Of a stretch of DNA of 10,424 bases, positions 1-8,900 are shown one piece after another. This stretch comes from Clostridiales bacterium (lineage in GTDB: Bacteria; Bacillota; Desulfitobacteriia; Desulfitobacteriales; Desulfitobacteriaceae). The position numbers and the translations under genes were made by a program. The first letter of the stretch is position 1. Every line of letters begins with the position of its first letter. The stretch is from positions 1 to 10,424 of the forward strand of contig DAHVVW010000036.1 of the NCBI GenBank assembly GCA_027357125.1, read 5' to 3'. Under the pieces are notes generated by a model, which had not been told where the DNA came from, did no database searches, and saw only the letters and a list, made by a program, of their open reading frames with translations.

Positions 1-440
1 CCACCGATACATCCCTTGGATTTTTGAGCATGATGGAAACTTACTGCATTCGTTGGACGATTGAGGTGTTTTTCAAGGAAGCCAAACAGTATCTGAAGTT
101 AGGGACTTGCCAATCGAGAGATTTTGATGCCCAGATAGCCCATGTAACGACCTGTTATCTTCTCTATATCCTCCTGGCCTATTTCCGCCGGGTTAACGCA
201 TATGAATCCTTGGACGGGTTATTTTACAAAATCAAGGACGATCTCGTCGAGAAAAACTTAGCAGAAAGGCTTTGGGGGTTGTTCGAAGAATTGCTTCAAG
301 TTGTAATTGCTGGCATAGCAGAGTCGGGTTTAGTAGACGTTTTGGAATTTAAAGCTTCTTCTGAATATCGCTATCTAAAGGTGTTATTTGAGAACTCTTT
401 CTTAAACAATCAGCTCAAAATCCTTGAAAAAGTGAGCTAA
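1..440 (+). CDS. IS4-family transposase, C-terminal part (cut by left edge)
   Basis: This is the 3' end of a DDE transposase, which cuts and joins the ends of its insertion sequence. The frame is open to the left edge, so about 145 residues are visible and the N-terminal two thirds, with the two catalytic aspartates, lies outside. The visible part carries the IS4-family signature Y-(2)-R-(3)-E-(6)-K, in the stretch YCIRWTIEVFFKEAK at about bases 42-86; its glutamate is the third catalytic acid of the DDE triad. A hydrophobic helical segment (CYLLYILLAYFRR) follows, as is usual after this motif. The TTG at 24 lies inside the conserved region and is not the real start. The element sits beside a defence operon and may have taken part in its mobility. 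Whether the full gene is intact cannot be judged. Family assignment is firm; the exact IS is not named. Confidence 0.85.
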   Translation, partial: TDTSLGFLSMMETYCIRWTIEVFFKEAKQYLKLGTCQSRDFDAQIAHVTTCYLLYILLAYFRRVNAYESLDGLFYKIKDDLVEKNLAERLWGLFEELLQVVIAGIAESGLVDVLEFKASSEYRYLKVLFENSFLNNQLKILEKVS

Positions 441-505
441 ACTGCAGTTCATAAGCTGACAGACTTGAGCAGAAATTTGCTCAGAGGGGTGCGAAACTTA
501 AGTAA
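1..505 (+). mobile_element. Right part of an IS4-family insertion sequence, with probable right end
   Basis: The transposase stop at 438-440 is followed by about 127 nt with no gene, up to the lipoprotein start. This stretch holds an exact 10-bp palindrome (aactgcagtt, 440-449), a 6-bp stem with a 6-nt loop (tgagca at 466-471 with tgctca at 478-483) and, at 486-503, a motif ggggtgcgaaacttaagt that includes the palindrome acttaagt. I infer that the IS right terminal inverted repeat lies around 485-505, because IS ends normally fall shortly after the transposase stop. The left end and target duplication are outside the window, so the boundary is a guess. Confidence 0.45.
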
Positions 506-553
506 TCATTTAAGAAAAACCAGTCGGAAACAACTTCTTAGAAACGACTAAAA

Positions 554-568
554 TAGGGGTGAATCTTT
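554..568 (+). promoter_or_regulatory. Ribosome binding site and TTG start of the lipoprotein gene
   Basis: The sequence aggggtga at 555-562 resembles a Shine-Dalgarno site. It lies five bases before a TTG at 568 that is in frame with the lipoprotein gene. The in-frame GTG at 559 lies inside this site and has no proper site of its own at normal spacing. An ATG at 583 would remove the only positively charged residue of the signal peptide. TTG 568 is therefore the best start. Confidence 0.5.
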
Positions 569-1182
569 TGAGGTATATTGTTATGCTAAGCATTGCAATG
601 TTTATTGGTTTCTTAACACTTGTGTCTTGTGATAAACAGGCGTCAAATGAGTCTGATGCCTACGATTACCCAGTTAAGGGTGGAACAAATGAATGGAGAA
701 AACTCACTTCTCACGACGAGATGCTAGAAGTCTGTCAAATACCAGACACCATACTTAAGAGAATGTCAACTGCTGGATTAGTGGAAACTGTATTAAACTA
801 TCCGTTAAGTGGGGATATGTATGCATATAGCAATTTGCAGCAAGGTTTTGACGCGATGACATCTCAGTTTAATGGACTAGCTGAACTATTGAATCGAAGT
901 GATGCTGGAACCCAATTGTTGGTCAAATACAATAAGTCACATCCCTTGAACGGGGACAATACAGAAAATGATTTTGAAATAATTAGGTCATCGTTTAACT
1001 TAGGGTTTCTTGAAATGATTTTGTCCCAACGCAAAATAATTTTAAGTTTGAGTTTAACACAAAAAGAAGATTTGTTAACAGAAGCAACAATAAGATATAA
1101 TGAAAAATTAAGACAAAAAGATCTATTTGGTCGTACTTCTGGAACTGATACTTCAAAGGCATTAATTGATGCTTGTAAATAA
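568..1182 (+). CDS. Predicted lipoprotein of unknown function
   Basis: About 204 residues. The N-terminus is a short lipoprotein signal peptide: Arg2, a hydrophobic stretch (residues 3-19) and the lipobox L18-V19-S20-C21, predicting cleavage by signal peptidase II and lipid anchoring at Cys21. After a short Asn/Ser/Asp-rich linker the mature part is soluble and probably mostly helical. It has segments such as VCQIPDTILKRMST and LVETVLNYPLSGDMYAYSN, followed by FNGLAELLNRSDAGTQLL, which resemble uncharacterised secreted proteins I associate with Bacillota; this is a weak recollection and no function follows from it. There is no catalytic motif that I recognise. The gene is AT-rich (16 of 60 bases G+C in each of the rows at 961 and 1021), unlike the BREX genes, which suggests separate origin. 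It converges on brxL, with about 60 nt between stops and no convincing terminator. It is not a known BREX component and is more likely a passenger. A GTG start at 559 would add three residues. Confidence 0.75.
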   Translation: MRYIVMLSIAMFIGFLTLVSCDKQASNESDAYDYPVKGGTNEWRKLTSHDEMLEVCQIPDTILKRMSTAGLVETVLNYPLSGDMYAYSNLQQGFDAMTSQFNGLAELLNRSDAGTQLLVKYNKSHPLNGDNTENDFEIIRSSFNLGFLEMILSQRKIILSLSLTQKEDLLTEATIRYNEKLRQKDLFGRTSGTDTSKALIDACK

Positions 1183-1245
1183 TCTTTTCTTATCCTGGAA
1201 TGAAAGAACTTTAGAAAAAACCCTCGAATGCCTAGTCCAAAGTCC

Positions 1246-3279
1246 TCATTCTACCCCCAGCGCCTTAAAAACTGCGTCTTCCGGGCTCTGGTAAAACGAT
1301 ATTTGAAATTTTGCAAACAGTTCCGGTGGCACGGTCGGAATGTCAGTCGCCGAAGCCATGGGCAGCAGTACCTTCTTAGCCCCGGCATCAAAACAAACCT
1401 GCAAAGTATTGGCCAGCTCTTCAACCTTATTAATCGTCCCGCCAATACTCATCGAACCCAAAACCACCAACTGACTCTGAGGCGGTCTCCCGATTCCCCC
1501 GGAACACAAAGCGATAAAAGCAGAAAGTGTTAGCTCAGGAGTCATCCCAATACCCTGGATATCCTGAACATGCATCAGATAATCCTTGGTTTTAGTGCTA
1601 ATGGAACCGCTGACGCTCTTATTATTAGCCTTAAAGTAATTAAAAGCGGTATTAGTGCTCTCCTTAGCTTCCCTACTATTCCCCAGCCCGGATCTCTCCA
1701 ACTTACCGGACCCACTGACCACCTCAGTTTCAATCTTATATACACCGATCATGCCGGAATCGCCCCGGCCTACCGTATACACATGCCCCGGCTTACCGAG
1801 CCCCTCGGGGATGATTTTGCCTCCCCCTTGCTCCGGAACAGAGACGAATTCTTCATTCATAGTCTCATTGACGATATAGGAGAAGTGCACATCATAAAAC
1901 TCCATGCCGCCGATCTTCTTAAGCTGCTCCTTAACCCGCCGCCTTCCCACAAGGGCATAGCGCAAGATCTCTTCGATATCTTCTTGGGTAAACTCGCCGT
2001 TGGGATAAAGCAACTTTACCAAACCTGACACGGTCTTGCGAACAGCGATAACATCCCTCTGGTTGAGGTTATTACCCAGCTTGAAGTACTTGTCCAGGGC
2101 ATCGGAAAAGGAACGCTTGCGCATTTCCCTAAAGAACTCCGCCAGGTAGTCAACGATAAAGCCATACTCATTGGTGAGAAATTCCGGCCGCATTTTTGGG
2201 ATTTCCCAGCCGGGGATATAGTAGTGCATGCGGTCAAAAAAGGCGGTATCCCCCGCCATCCCATCGGCAAAGGGTTCAAACAGGTGGGACGTCTTAATGA
2301 TTACATCTACGCTTTGGTTAATGTTCCCCACAAACACCATGGACGCATTGGCGTTCTTTTCTTCTTTGCCCCTGGCGAAGGAGCCTGAGGCCATATAGTC
2401 CTTCATAATCTGAATGCCGTCTTTATCTTTAAAAGTAATTCCGGCTACCTCGTCAAAAGCTACCACGTCCCATAATCCCACCAGGCCTATGGTTCGGGAA
2501 CTCATGTTGTAGAACAGGTTGGCAACAGTAGTCTGGCCCCCGGACACCAAGATGGAGTTGGGGGAAATTTCCTTATAGACATGGGACTTGCCTGTACCCC
2601 TTGGACCCAATTCACAGATGTTATAATTGTTCTCCACCAAGGGGATAAGCCGGGCAAGGAGGTGCCATTTAACCTTCTGTTCAAATTGAGTAGGCTCCAT
2701 GCCGGTTGACCGCAGCAGGGCATCAATCCATTCGTCCTTGCTAAAGTGTTTTCTGCCTTCGAAAACCTCATTCAAATCCATGTTAGGCATTTGAATCGGT
2801 GTGATGCCGAAAATGGTGAAAGGATTTACTCCTTTGGCCTCTTCATCAAAGAAGTAGTTCATCTTTAAAATGCACCAAATGCCTCCGGTGAGGAGCTTTT
2901 CGAATTCTTTTACGAATCTGGGGGAAATGGGTACTCCTTTTAGGCCCAAATTAGAGAATTCGGCTTCATAGGTATCCTTCTTTTCGTTGAGCTTAACCGA
3001 GACCTTGTCGATTACAGTGTACTGCCCGACTTCTCTGATCTTGGATTTTACCTTTTCCGCCTCATCGGGGCGCACGTAATTTTCGGACAGAATGTTCTTT
3101 ACCCGGTCAATTCCTGCGTTGATGCTAGCGTCGTCATCAGTGGCGCAGTACATGCCCAATAAGTATTCCAACACATACACCGGAACATTAGCGCCTTCTT
3201 TTATTTTTTTGGTTAGATCTTTGCGAACAACTCTGCCGGCAAAGTGTTGATTCAATTTGTGGTTCAACTCGTCAATCAT
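1246..3279 (-). CDS. brxL: BREX Lon protease-like AAA+ protein BrxL
   Basis: 677 residues, normal for the family. BrxL is the AAA+ effector subunit of type 1 BREX; published structural work describes double-ring assemblies that encircle duplex DNA. Domains in order: an N-terminal domain to about residue 200; an AAA+ core with Walker A G225-P-R-G-T-G-K231-S, Walker B around D276-E277 (VVAFDEVAG), a sensor-1 Asn at N319 (FVGNIN) and a candidate arginine finger R350 in FFDRMHYYIPGW; and a C-terminal Lon-like domain from about 560 to the end. By eye alignment to bacterial Lon, the positions of the catalytic Ser and Lys are not Ser and Lys here, fitting a structural rather than proteolytic domain. 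The ATG has a strong site, GGGGGA, five bases upstream. It is the last gene of the operon, 63 nt after pglZ, and converges with the lipoprotein gene. Identification is secure. Confidence 0.96.
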   Translation of the reverse strand: MIDELNHKLNQHFAGRVVRKDLTKKIKEGANVPVYVLEYLLGMYCATDDDASINAGIDRVKNILSENYVRPDEAEKVKSKIREVGQYTVIDKVSVKLNEKKDTYEAEFSNLGLKGVPISPRFVKEFEKLLTGGIWCILKMNYFFDEEAKGVNPFTIFGITPIQMPNMDLNEVFEGRKHFSKDEWIDALLRSTGMEPTQFEQKVKWHLLARLIPLVENNYNICELGPRGTGKSHVYKEISPNSILVSGGQTTVANLFYNMSSRTIGLVGLWDVVAFDEVAGITFKDKDGIQIMKDYMASGSFARGKEEKNANASMVFVGNINQSVDVIIKTSHLFEPFADGMAGDTAFFDRMHYYIPGWEIPKMRPEFLTNEYGFIVDYLAEFFREMRKRSFSDALDKYFKLGNNLNQRDVIAVRKTVSGLVKLLYPNGEFTQEDIEEILRYALVGRRRVKEQLKKIGGMEFYDVHFSYIVNETMNEEFVSVPEQGGGKIIPEGLGKPGHVYTVGRGDSGMIGVYKIETEVVSGSGKLERSGLGNSREAKESTNTAFNYFKANNKSVSGSISTKTKDYLMHVQDIQGIGMTPELTLSAFIALCSGGIGRPPQSQLVVLGSMSIGGTINKVEELANTLQVCFDAGAKKVLLPMASATDIPTVPPELFAKFQISFYQSPEDAVFKALGVE

Positions 3280-3299
3280 AGTTATCCCCCAATGGATTG

Positions 3300-3338
3300 C
3301 TCTAAGGGAAAGAAATTTGAGATCCTGGCTTCCCTGAG
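3300..3338 (-). other. Possible stem-loop between pglZ and brxL
   Basis: In the 63-nt gap between the pglZ stop and the brxL start, the transcript can form CTC-AGGGAA paired with TTCCCT-(TA bulge)-GAG: nine base pairs with a two-base bulge and a loop of about 19 nt. It lies 10 nt upstream of the brxL Shine-Dalgarno G-tract. No T-run follows, so it is not an intrinsic terminator. It might protect the mRNA or tune brxL translation, or be chance. Confidence 0.3.
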
Positions 3339-3342
3339 AAAT

Positions 3343-5901
3343 CTAAAAATCGAAATCATTCACAATGCCCAGGCTGATCGCAAACGGGATTTTGTCGTAA
3401 ATCTTCTTGACAGGCTCTTCAGTATCTTCCAGCACCAGATAGTATTTATCTGATTTGCTGTAAACGGTGCTGCGAAGATTAAAACTAACCTTGAAAGTTC
3501 GATCGCCGGCCTTCTCGGCTGCCCGGTCTGCCAGGATAGTCTGCACATTGGAAATCTTGTGCCCCGCCTCGTCCGCGAAATATAATTTTAGCCACCGGGC
3601 AACTTTCTTATCCGCCAGTTTTTCGGTTTGGAAAAGATCCAGCGTGAAAATGCTGTTGGTGATTTTCCTGCTGGTGTTGGTAAGTCTGACGTCGACTTTG
3701 CTGATTAACCGGCGCTCGTCTTTTTTGCGGTCGTTGTGATATTTAATCAGGGGTATAACAATTTCTTGCAAGCTGGCCCCGCCGTGAACATAATTTTGTC
3801 CGCCTCCCTGGGTCTTAAAGCGGTTGTCCCCCCTGGGGACACAGACTGAAAGACCACAGTCCTTGCCCAAAACATAGTCCAAGCTGATATTGATCGTGCC
3901 CGGCAGATCTACTTCCCGGTCAAAGGTAAGGAAGCGTTTGTTGGTTACCAGGGGATGGGTATCCCCTTTGGCTGTTTTATCACTTTCTTCCAATGACCTG
4001 CGCCGGTAAATGAAGCCGTGGTCTGAAGTGATATAGATATTGGCCTCGGAGAGATTTTTGTTAATGTTTTTGACGGCTGCCCCGATTTCCTTAAATGCCT
4101 GCTCCACAGCCTGGAATGTTTTCGTTTCGTCCCCTTTGTCCCCGATGCTGTCAATGACATTATGATAAATATAGATAATGCTTTTGCCTCTAAAGGTATC
4201 CCTTAGTTCAGTGCGGTCCATGTCAACAAGGTCATTTAGCAAAACAACATCGGAATCTTCCACTGTTGTCTGGATAATCCGTCTGCGGCCGGCTGTATCC
4301 TTGGCGCTTACCCCATCGATTAAAATGTCATCTGCCTGCGCAGTTAGCTTTGCATGCGGCAGTAAACAGGCCATGCCTAATCTCGTATAGGAAGGGACAC
4401 ACCCCTGCATCCAGCTAAGCTCGGTCGAACCCTTGACCTCAGAATTCAATTTCTCCGTCAGTTCTGCCGCAGCCTCAAAGCGCAGGGCGTCGGAGATAAT
4501 CACAAAAGATTTCTTGTTGTCGTTTAGAGCCTTCTGAATTACATCCCGGAAAAAATCCAGTTGTTGGGGCACGCCCTGGATGGGCCAAGACCCGGACAGC
4601 TCTTCAGCTACTGCCGCCGACCATTTCACAGCCAATTCCGCGTGGTACCAATTGGCATAGAGATCTTCCACTGTGGCGCTCAGAGGTTTTAACACATCGC
4701 TGTGGGGTTCTTTGCCAAAATACACACAAAACTTTCGGTACGCTTTGTCCATAGTATAGAACTCTTGAGCATAGGTTGCAAAGAAGGTCTTAGCATCGCG
4801 CTCCGGTATCCCGGCTGCATACTTTTTCTTAAAAGCATACATCTCAATGGCCCAGGAGATTGCTTCATAATAGTTGGCAAATTCCGCGTAGAAGTGCGTG
4901 GTTTTGCGGTCAGAAATTAGCTTGGTGTAGTTGGGAAACTCCTCAGAACCAATCAACAGGCTGTTAATAATGTGGCGGATGATGGACCTGTCAACGGCCC
5001 GAAACAGATCAACTTGCGCGTACTCTTTTAGTTCCCATTGTTCAAGATAACTCCCGAGATAAAGATCGGCTTCAATCTCATCTGCCAGCTTGTCGTAAGT
5101 TATTGCGTCCACACTATGGTGCATAAAGTAATCCAAGAATACGACACAGTTAGCCTGCTTCGCTGATACAAATCCTAACCACTCCGCTGGCAGAGGTCGC
5201 TGCAGGCTGCGGCTCAGGGCGTTAACTATGAAAAAGGTAAACAGTCCTTTTAAGGATTTCTCTGCGGCAACATAACCGTAGAATTTCTCGCTCAAATCCC
5301 AGAATGCATCCGGATCGCCATATTTAACAATACCCTGCCACAATGCGTTTTCTTCTTCCTGCAACGAATGCATCAGGACGGCGCGAACAGCACCCTCAAA
5401 ATCAGGGGTTTGCAGTTTGGCCAGGGCTGCCAATACCCCTATGTCAATGCTTTCCCCGGAGTAATTTTCTATGGAGTAGGCGGCAAAGCGGCCATAACGC
5501 TCTTTGTTGTTGAAGAACTTTGCGTATTTTTTAAATACACCCCTTAAGGCGGTATTTTCGACCTTGAAATCGTCCATCAGCAAGCTGATTTTGTCCGCGA
5601 TAAAAGTACGGGAATAGAGCAGCATGTCCAGCAACCAGTTATCCTGATCTTCCGGCTTCGCTGTGGCCGCATAAATCAGATAGTGGGAGTCGGGATCCAC
5701 TGCTTCGAATGTATATTTGGTGAGAAATTTGTTGGTCTCTGTCAACTGCCAAAGCTTCACACCGGTTAGTTCCAGCCGGTCCACGAGCTCCTGAAAATCA
5801 CCCTCGGCATCATACCAAAAGATAATATGCCGTTTGGCTCCGTCCCGGCACGGCGCTGCAAATTTCTCCGCTAGGGTAGTTCGTATCTGATCCAGATCCA
5901 T
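3343..5901 (-). CDS. pglZ: BREX-1 alkaline-phosphatase-like protein PglZ (type A)
   Basis: 852 residues from the ATG at 5901, typical for BREX-1 PglZ. PglZ is a core BREX protein with an alkaline-phosphatase-superfamily fold; its exact substrate in BREX is not settled. The N-terminal half (about 1-460) is mostly helical and carries the family opening in which a CREDIT-like DNA/RNA-handling strand motif, IIFWYDAEGDFQEL, is readable near residues 24-37. The phosphatase core shows metal-site motifs in the usual order: D471 in VIISDALRFEAA, a candidate nucleophile T506 in PSYTRLGMACLLP, D627-H628 in YITSDHGFIY and H706 in YVHGGASLQEIVIPLI. A beta-rich C-terminal domain follows. The gene lies between pglX and brxL in the canonical order. 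Start choice: AGGTGA sits five bases before the ATG, while a GTG three codons upstream (5910) has AGGA eight bases before it; both are workable. The frame is uninterrupted and no key residue is obviously missing. Confidence 0.95.
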   Translation of the reverse strand: MDLDQIRTTLAEKFAAPCRDGAKRHIIFWYDAEGDFQELVDRLELTGVKLWQLTETNKFLTKYTFEAVDPDSHYLIYAATAKPEDQDNWLLDMLLYSRTFIADKISLLMDDFKVENTALRGVFKKYAKFFNNKERYGRFAAYSIENYSGESIDIGVLAALAKLQTPDFEGAVRAVLMHSLQEEENALWQGIVKYGDPDAFWDLSEKFYGYVAAEKSLKGLFTFFIVNALSRSLQRPLPAEWLGFVSAKQANCVVFLDYFMHHSVDAITYDKLADEIEADLYLGSYLEQWELKEYAQVDLFRAVDRSIIRHIINSLLIGSEEFPNYTKLISDRKTTHFYAEFANYYEAISWAIEMYAFKKKYAAGIPERDAKTFFATYAQEFYTMDKAYRKFCVYFGKEPHSDVLKPLSATVEDLYANWYHAELAVKWSAAVAEELSGSWPIQGVPQQLDFFRDVIQKALNDNKKSFVIISDALRFEAAAELTEKLNSEVKGSTELSWMQGCVPSYTRLGMACLLPHAKLTAQADDILIDGVSAKDTAGRRRIIQTTVEDSDVVLLNDLVDMDRTELRDTFRGKSIIYIYHNVIDSIGDKGDETKTFQAVEQAFKEIGAAVKNINKNLSEANIYITSDHGFIYRRRSLEESDKTAKGDTHPLVTNKRFLTFDREVDLPGTINISLDYVLGKDCGLSVCVPRGDNRFKTQGGGQNYVHGGASLQEIVIPLIKYHNDRKKDERRLISKVDVRLTNTSRKITNSIFTLDLFQTEKLADKKVARWLKLYFADEAGHKISNVQTILADRAAEKAGDRTFKVSFNLRSTVYSKSDKYYLVLEDTEEPVKKIYDKIPFAISLGIVNDFDF

Positions 5902-5922
5902 CTTATTCACCTACTATATCCT
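5899..5922 (-). promoter_or_regulatory. Two overlapping start signals for pglZ
   Basis: On the minus strand AGGA (5922-5919) precedes a GTG (5910-5908) by eight bases. AGGTGA (5912-5907), which contains that GTG, precedes an ATG (5901-5899) by five bases. AGGTGA is a perfect six-base match to the anti-Shine-Dalgarno sequence, so the ATG is preferred. The proteins differ only by three N-terminal residues (MNK). Confidence 0.5.
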
Positions 5923-5933
5923 GACTTTGAACG

Positions 5934-8900
5934 CTAAATCTTTGCCAAAACCTGCTCGAATTTAGCATAGTTGACTACTACCCCGTCATCCAGGTCGATT
6001 TCAATCTGCTGATCCGCGACGTTATGAATCACTTCGTCGTATTTTCTCAGTTCCTCCATCTGTCTCGTCAGCTCCTTAAGTCGTTTGGTGGCCTTGTTCT
6101 TTTCAGTCGGAGATTCTTCCGACACCAACACCCCATTCAGGCGTTGGTACTCAGCCTCCAGTTTATTCTGCAGCGGGTGCAGGTAATCCGTGCGTAACCG
6201 AGAGACTGTACTGCTGTCATAGCGGTGCATATAAATCAGGGCATTAAATCCTTGTTCCTTGCCAGACGTGAATAACCAGTAGATGGGCCGCTTCTTATAG
6301 GTCTGGACATGATCTTTGTAAAAATCCTTGAGGAAATACCTGCGGATGCACTCTCTGGCTGACTCATTAGCCTTTCTACCCAGTGTCTCGGCAATATAGT
6401 CAAGGTTTGTGGTCAGGGTGCTTTCGCCAAAGGTGACCCTGACAAACTCCACAAATTTGGAGACGATATCGTCGTCAAAATAGGCATCATTTAATATAGG
6501 CAGGATACCATCGGCATCCGCTTTAAAGGTTTTGTATCTTTCCGGATCAAACTTCCCACCGGCAAAGATTAGCCCTTCTTCATCTAGAGAATATCTCCCT
6601 AGCATGCAGCCGACGGCATAGGAGATGAAGGACTTGATCTCCCGTTCTCGATCCGCCTTGCGGATAGTGATATCCTTTTCTACCACTTCGGGAGTAAGTT
6701 CATCTTGTAGACCGTAAATATCTATAAATATACGGTTCAGTTCTTCTTCGTTAGCTTTGAGTTGATTGAATTCGGTTTCGGCGAAGATACTCCAATTGAC
6801 GAATGCTTGTTCAATCGTGACAGCCTCCCTTTTGTAGTCTAGGAGAGGATGGGTTTCAAAGTCCCAAGATATTTCATAAAAGTCCCAGTCTTTTTGACAA
6901 ATACCAATGTTCCCTTTGACCAAATCTTCTGCGACCGGTGAATCGTTGAACCTCACAGGAATTTTACCCATTGGCCCCTGATTGTAATCCAGAGTTGGCG
7001 CCAATATTTGAAGAAAGTATTTAGTAATTACTGAATTGAGCAGTCCTAAAATATAGTACAAGTGTTCTTGAAATTTAGGAAATAACATTGGTCCTTTGGA
7101 ATCGAAAAGAAATCCCTTTGGACAATATCTTAATGAAATTGCCCCCGCGGTAAGTGCCGACCATGTTATCCCGTTATTAAAGTAATAGTTCGGGTTCCTA
7201 ATAACAGAACCATCATGCTCTCGAACATCCTTACCGTCATTCTCCCAATTGACAAGGAATTCATTATTGCCATACCACTTTCTGAAAGCGCCCCCCTTAT
7301 TGTAGGGGAACCATTTCAAACAGCTTATTTTTGCATCCTCCCTATTTCCACAAGTAAATCCAATCTCATCAACACTAACTTCAAACCACAACCGTAAAAA
7401 CTTGTTATTATCAGCCGTTGCCATACCTTGCCTCGGCTCGCCAATTTGAGCAAGTGGAGTATCATGTACGAAAATTTGTTGCACTTTGTCACTAACCCAG
7501 TAAGCAATAGGAGACCCAGGAATATTCTTGAAATTTCGCTGCCTACTCTCATATGTGTTTATGCCTTCGAAAAACCATTTCTCCTTTTGTTCAATGCTGT
7601 CAACGGCTCCGTGAACGAGAAAGAGACGCCTATAAATCCCCGAAAAGTCCTCAATCTTAACATTCTTCAACACGAATGCTGTTGTTCCAAAATCCGAACC
7701 AAAAATACCCCTTCCAAAGTGCAACATATTTGTGAGTAATCGTACTTCAATTATATCTTCTCTGAGTTTTTCATACGAAGACAGAAACATCCAGGAGGGA
7801 ATGTTAATCATAGTAACAAAACCAAGGCTTAAACTATACCTAAGACAGACCTCCATAAATACAGTACTTGTGTCTCCCTTCGCATTTGGAAAGCCTTCCT
7901 TTAAAAAATTTCCAAGTTTATCATTCATGCCCTTGTTTCCCATATAGGGAGGATTAGTACACACCACATTAAATTTCGAACCCATAATCTTGGCCTGTAG
8001 AATTATTCCAGGAAGCTTTTCCAAGATGATGTCCCTCAGGGGAACCTCTAACAGATTCCTTGCTACGCTCTTTCCCATTTCACCTAACCTGTGTTCCAGA
8101 AACTCCAGATCCAGTTCCCTCACATCTAGAATAGACCCATATTCCTTAGCGTCTTTAAAGGTTTCCGCTAGGTATCCAATAATCTCCCGCTGACGGTATT
8201 GCTCGAGTTCCATAGTATCACTATCCACGAGAATCTCTTTAACCTCATTACTCATCCAGTTGCTTTCCTGAATGGCGCAGATGTTTAATCTAATATTCTC
8301 TGTTAATACCTCCCGGCTCTTGCTCCTTGCCTTCATCATTACAGCAAAAGAAGCCAACTGAGCGGCACGGTCGTCAATATCTAGACCATAAAGGTTGTTC
8401 TCCAAAATCAGTTTAGGGATTTCTTCTTCTATATACCCGTAACTCTTGTAAACTTCATACAGAACGTCAAAGGCATAAACAAGAATATGCCCTGAGCCGC
8501 AGCACGGGTCCAGAACTTTAATTTCTACCGGATTAAGATTGGGGTTTTTTAAAGCATCCAGCTGTTTTTGTACTTCGGGTTCTTGTTCAGCTTGCTCAAG
8601 GTAATACTTCCACTGGGCTTGCAGTTCAGGGTTGGGGTGGGATTCCAGCCATAACCTGCCCAATGAGTTCTCCACCATGTACTGAACAATCCACTTGGGG
8701 GTAAAAAGCTGGGTGGCAGCGGGGATGTTTTCTTTGCTGATCTTTTTGTTTTGCTTCAGAGCCGCAAAGACCTCATCCTTCTTCTCGGAAATGTAATACT
8801 GGTACAGCCAGCCAATAATCTCTACCTCTTGCCAGTCCGCCTCATCAATAGAGGTTACCAGGTCACGAACTACCGAACCTTCCAGCAGCAAATTGCCTGG

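Noticed and set aside
549..554. TAAAAT resembling a -10 promoter element before the lipoprotein gene
   Set aside because: There is no reasonable -35 at 16-18 bases, and transcription from it would start inside the ribosome binding site.
1183..1225. Possible terminator for the plus-strand lipoprotein gene
   Set aside because: The pyrimidine- and purine-rich pieces pair only imperfectly and no stable stem followed by a T-run can be drawn.
1215..1251. Possible terminator after brxL: GAATG/CATTC stem followed by TTTTTT on the minus strand
   Set aside because: The stem is only five pairs with a 16-nt loop, overlaps the brxL stop codon and is separated from the T-run by several bases; too weak to annotate.
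1570..2028. Plus-strand open frame of 152 codons opposite brxL
   Set aside because: It overlaps the conserved AAA+ and C-terminal coding sequence of brxL on the other strand and its product looks like no protein; a shadow frame.
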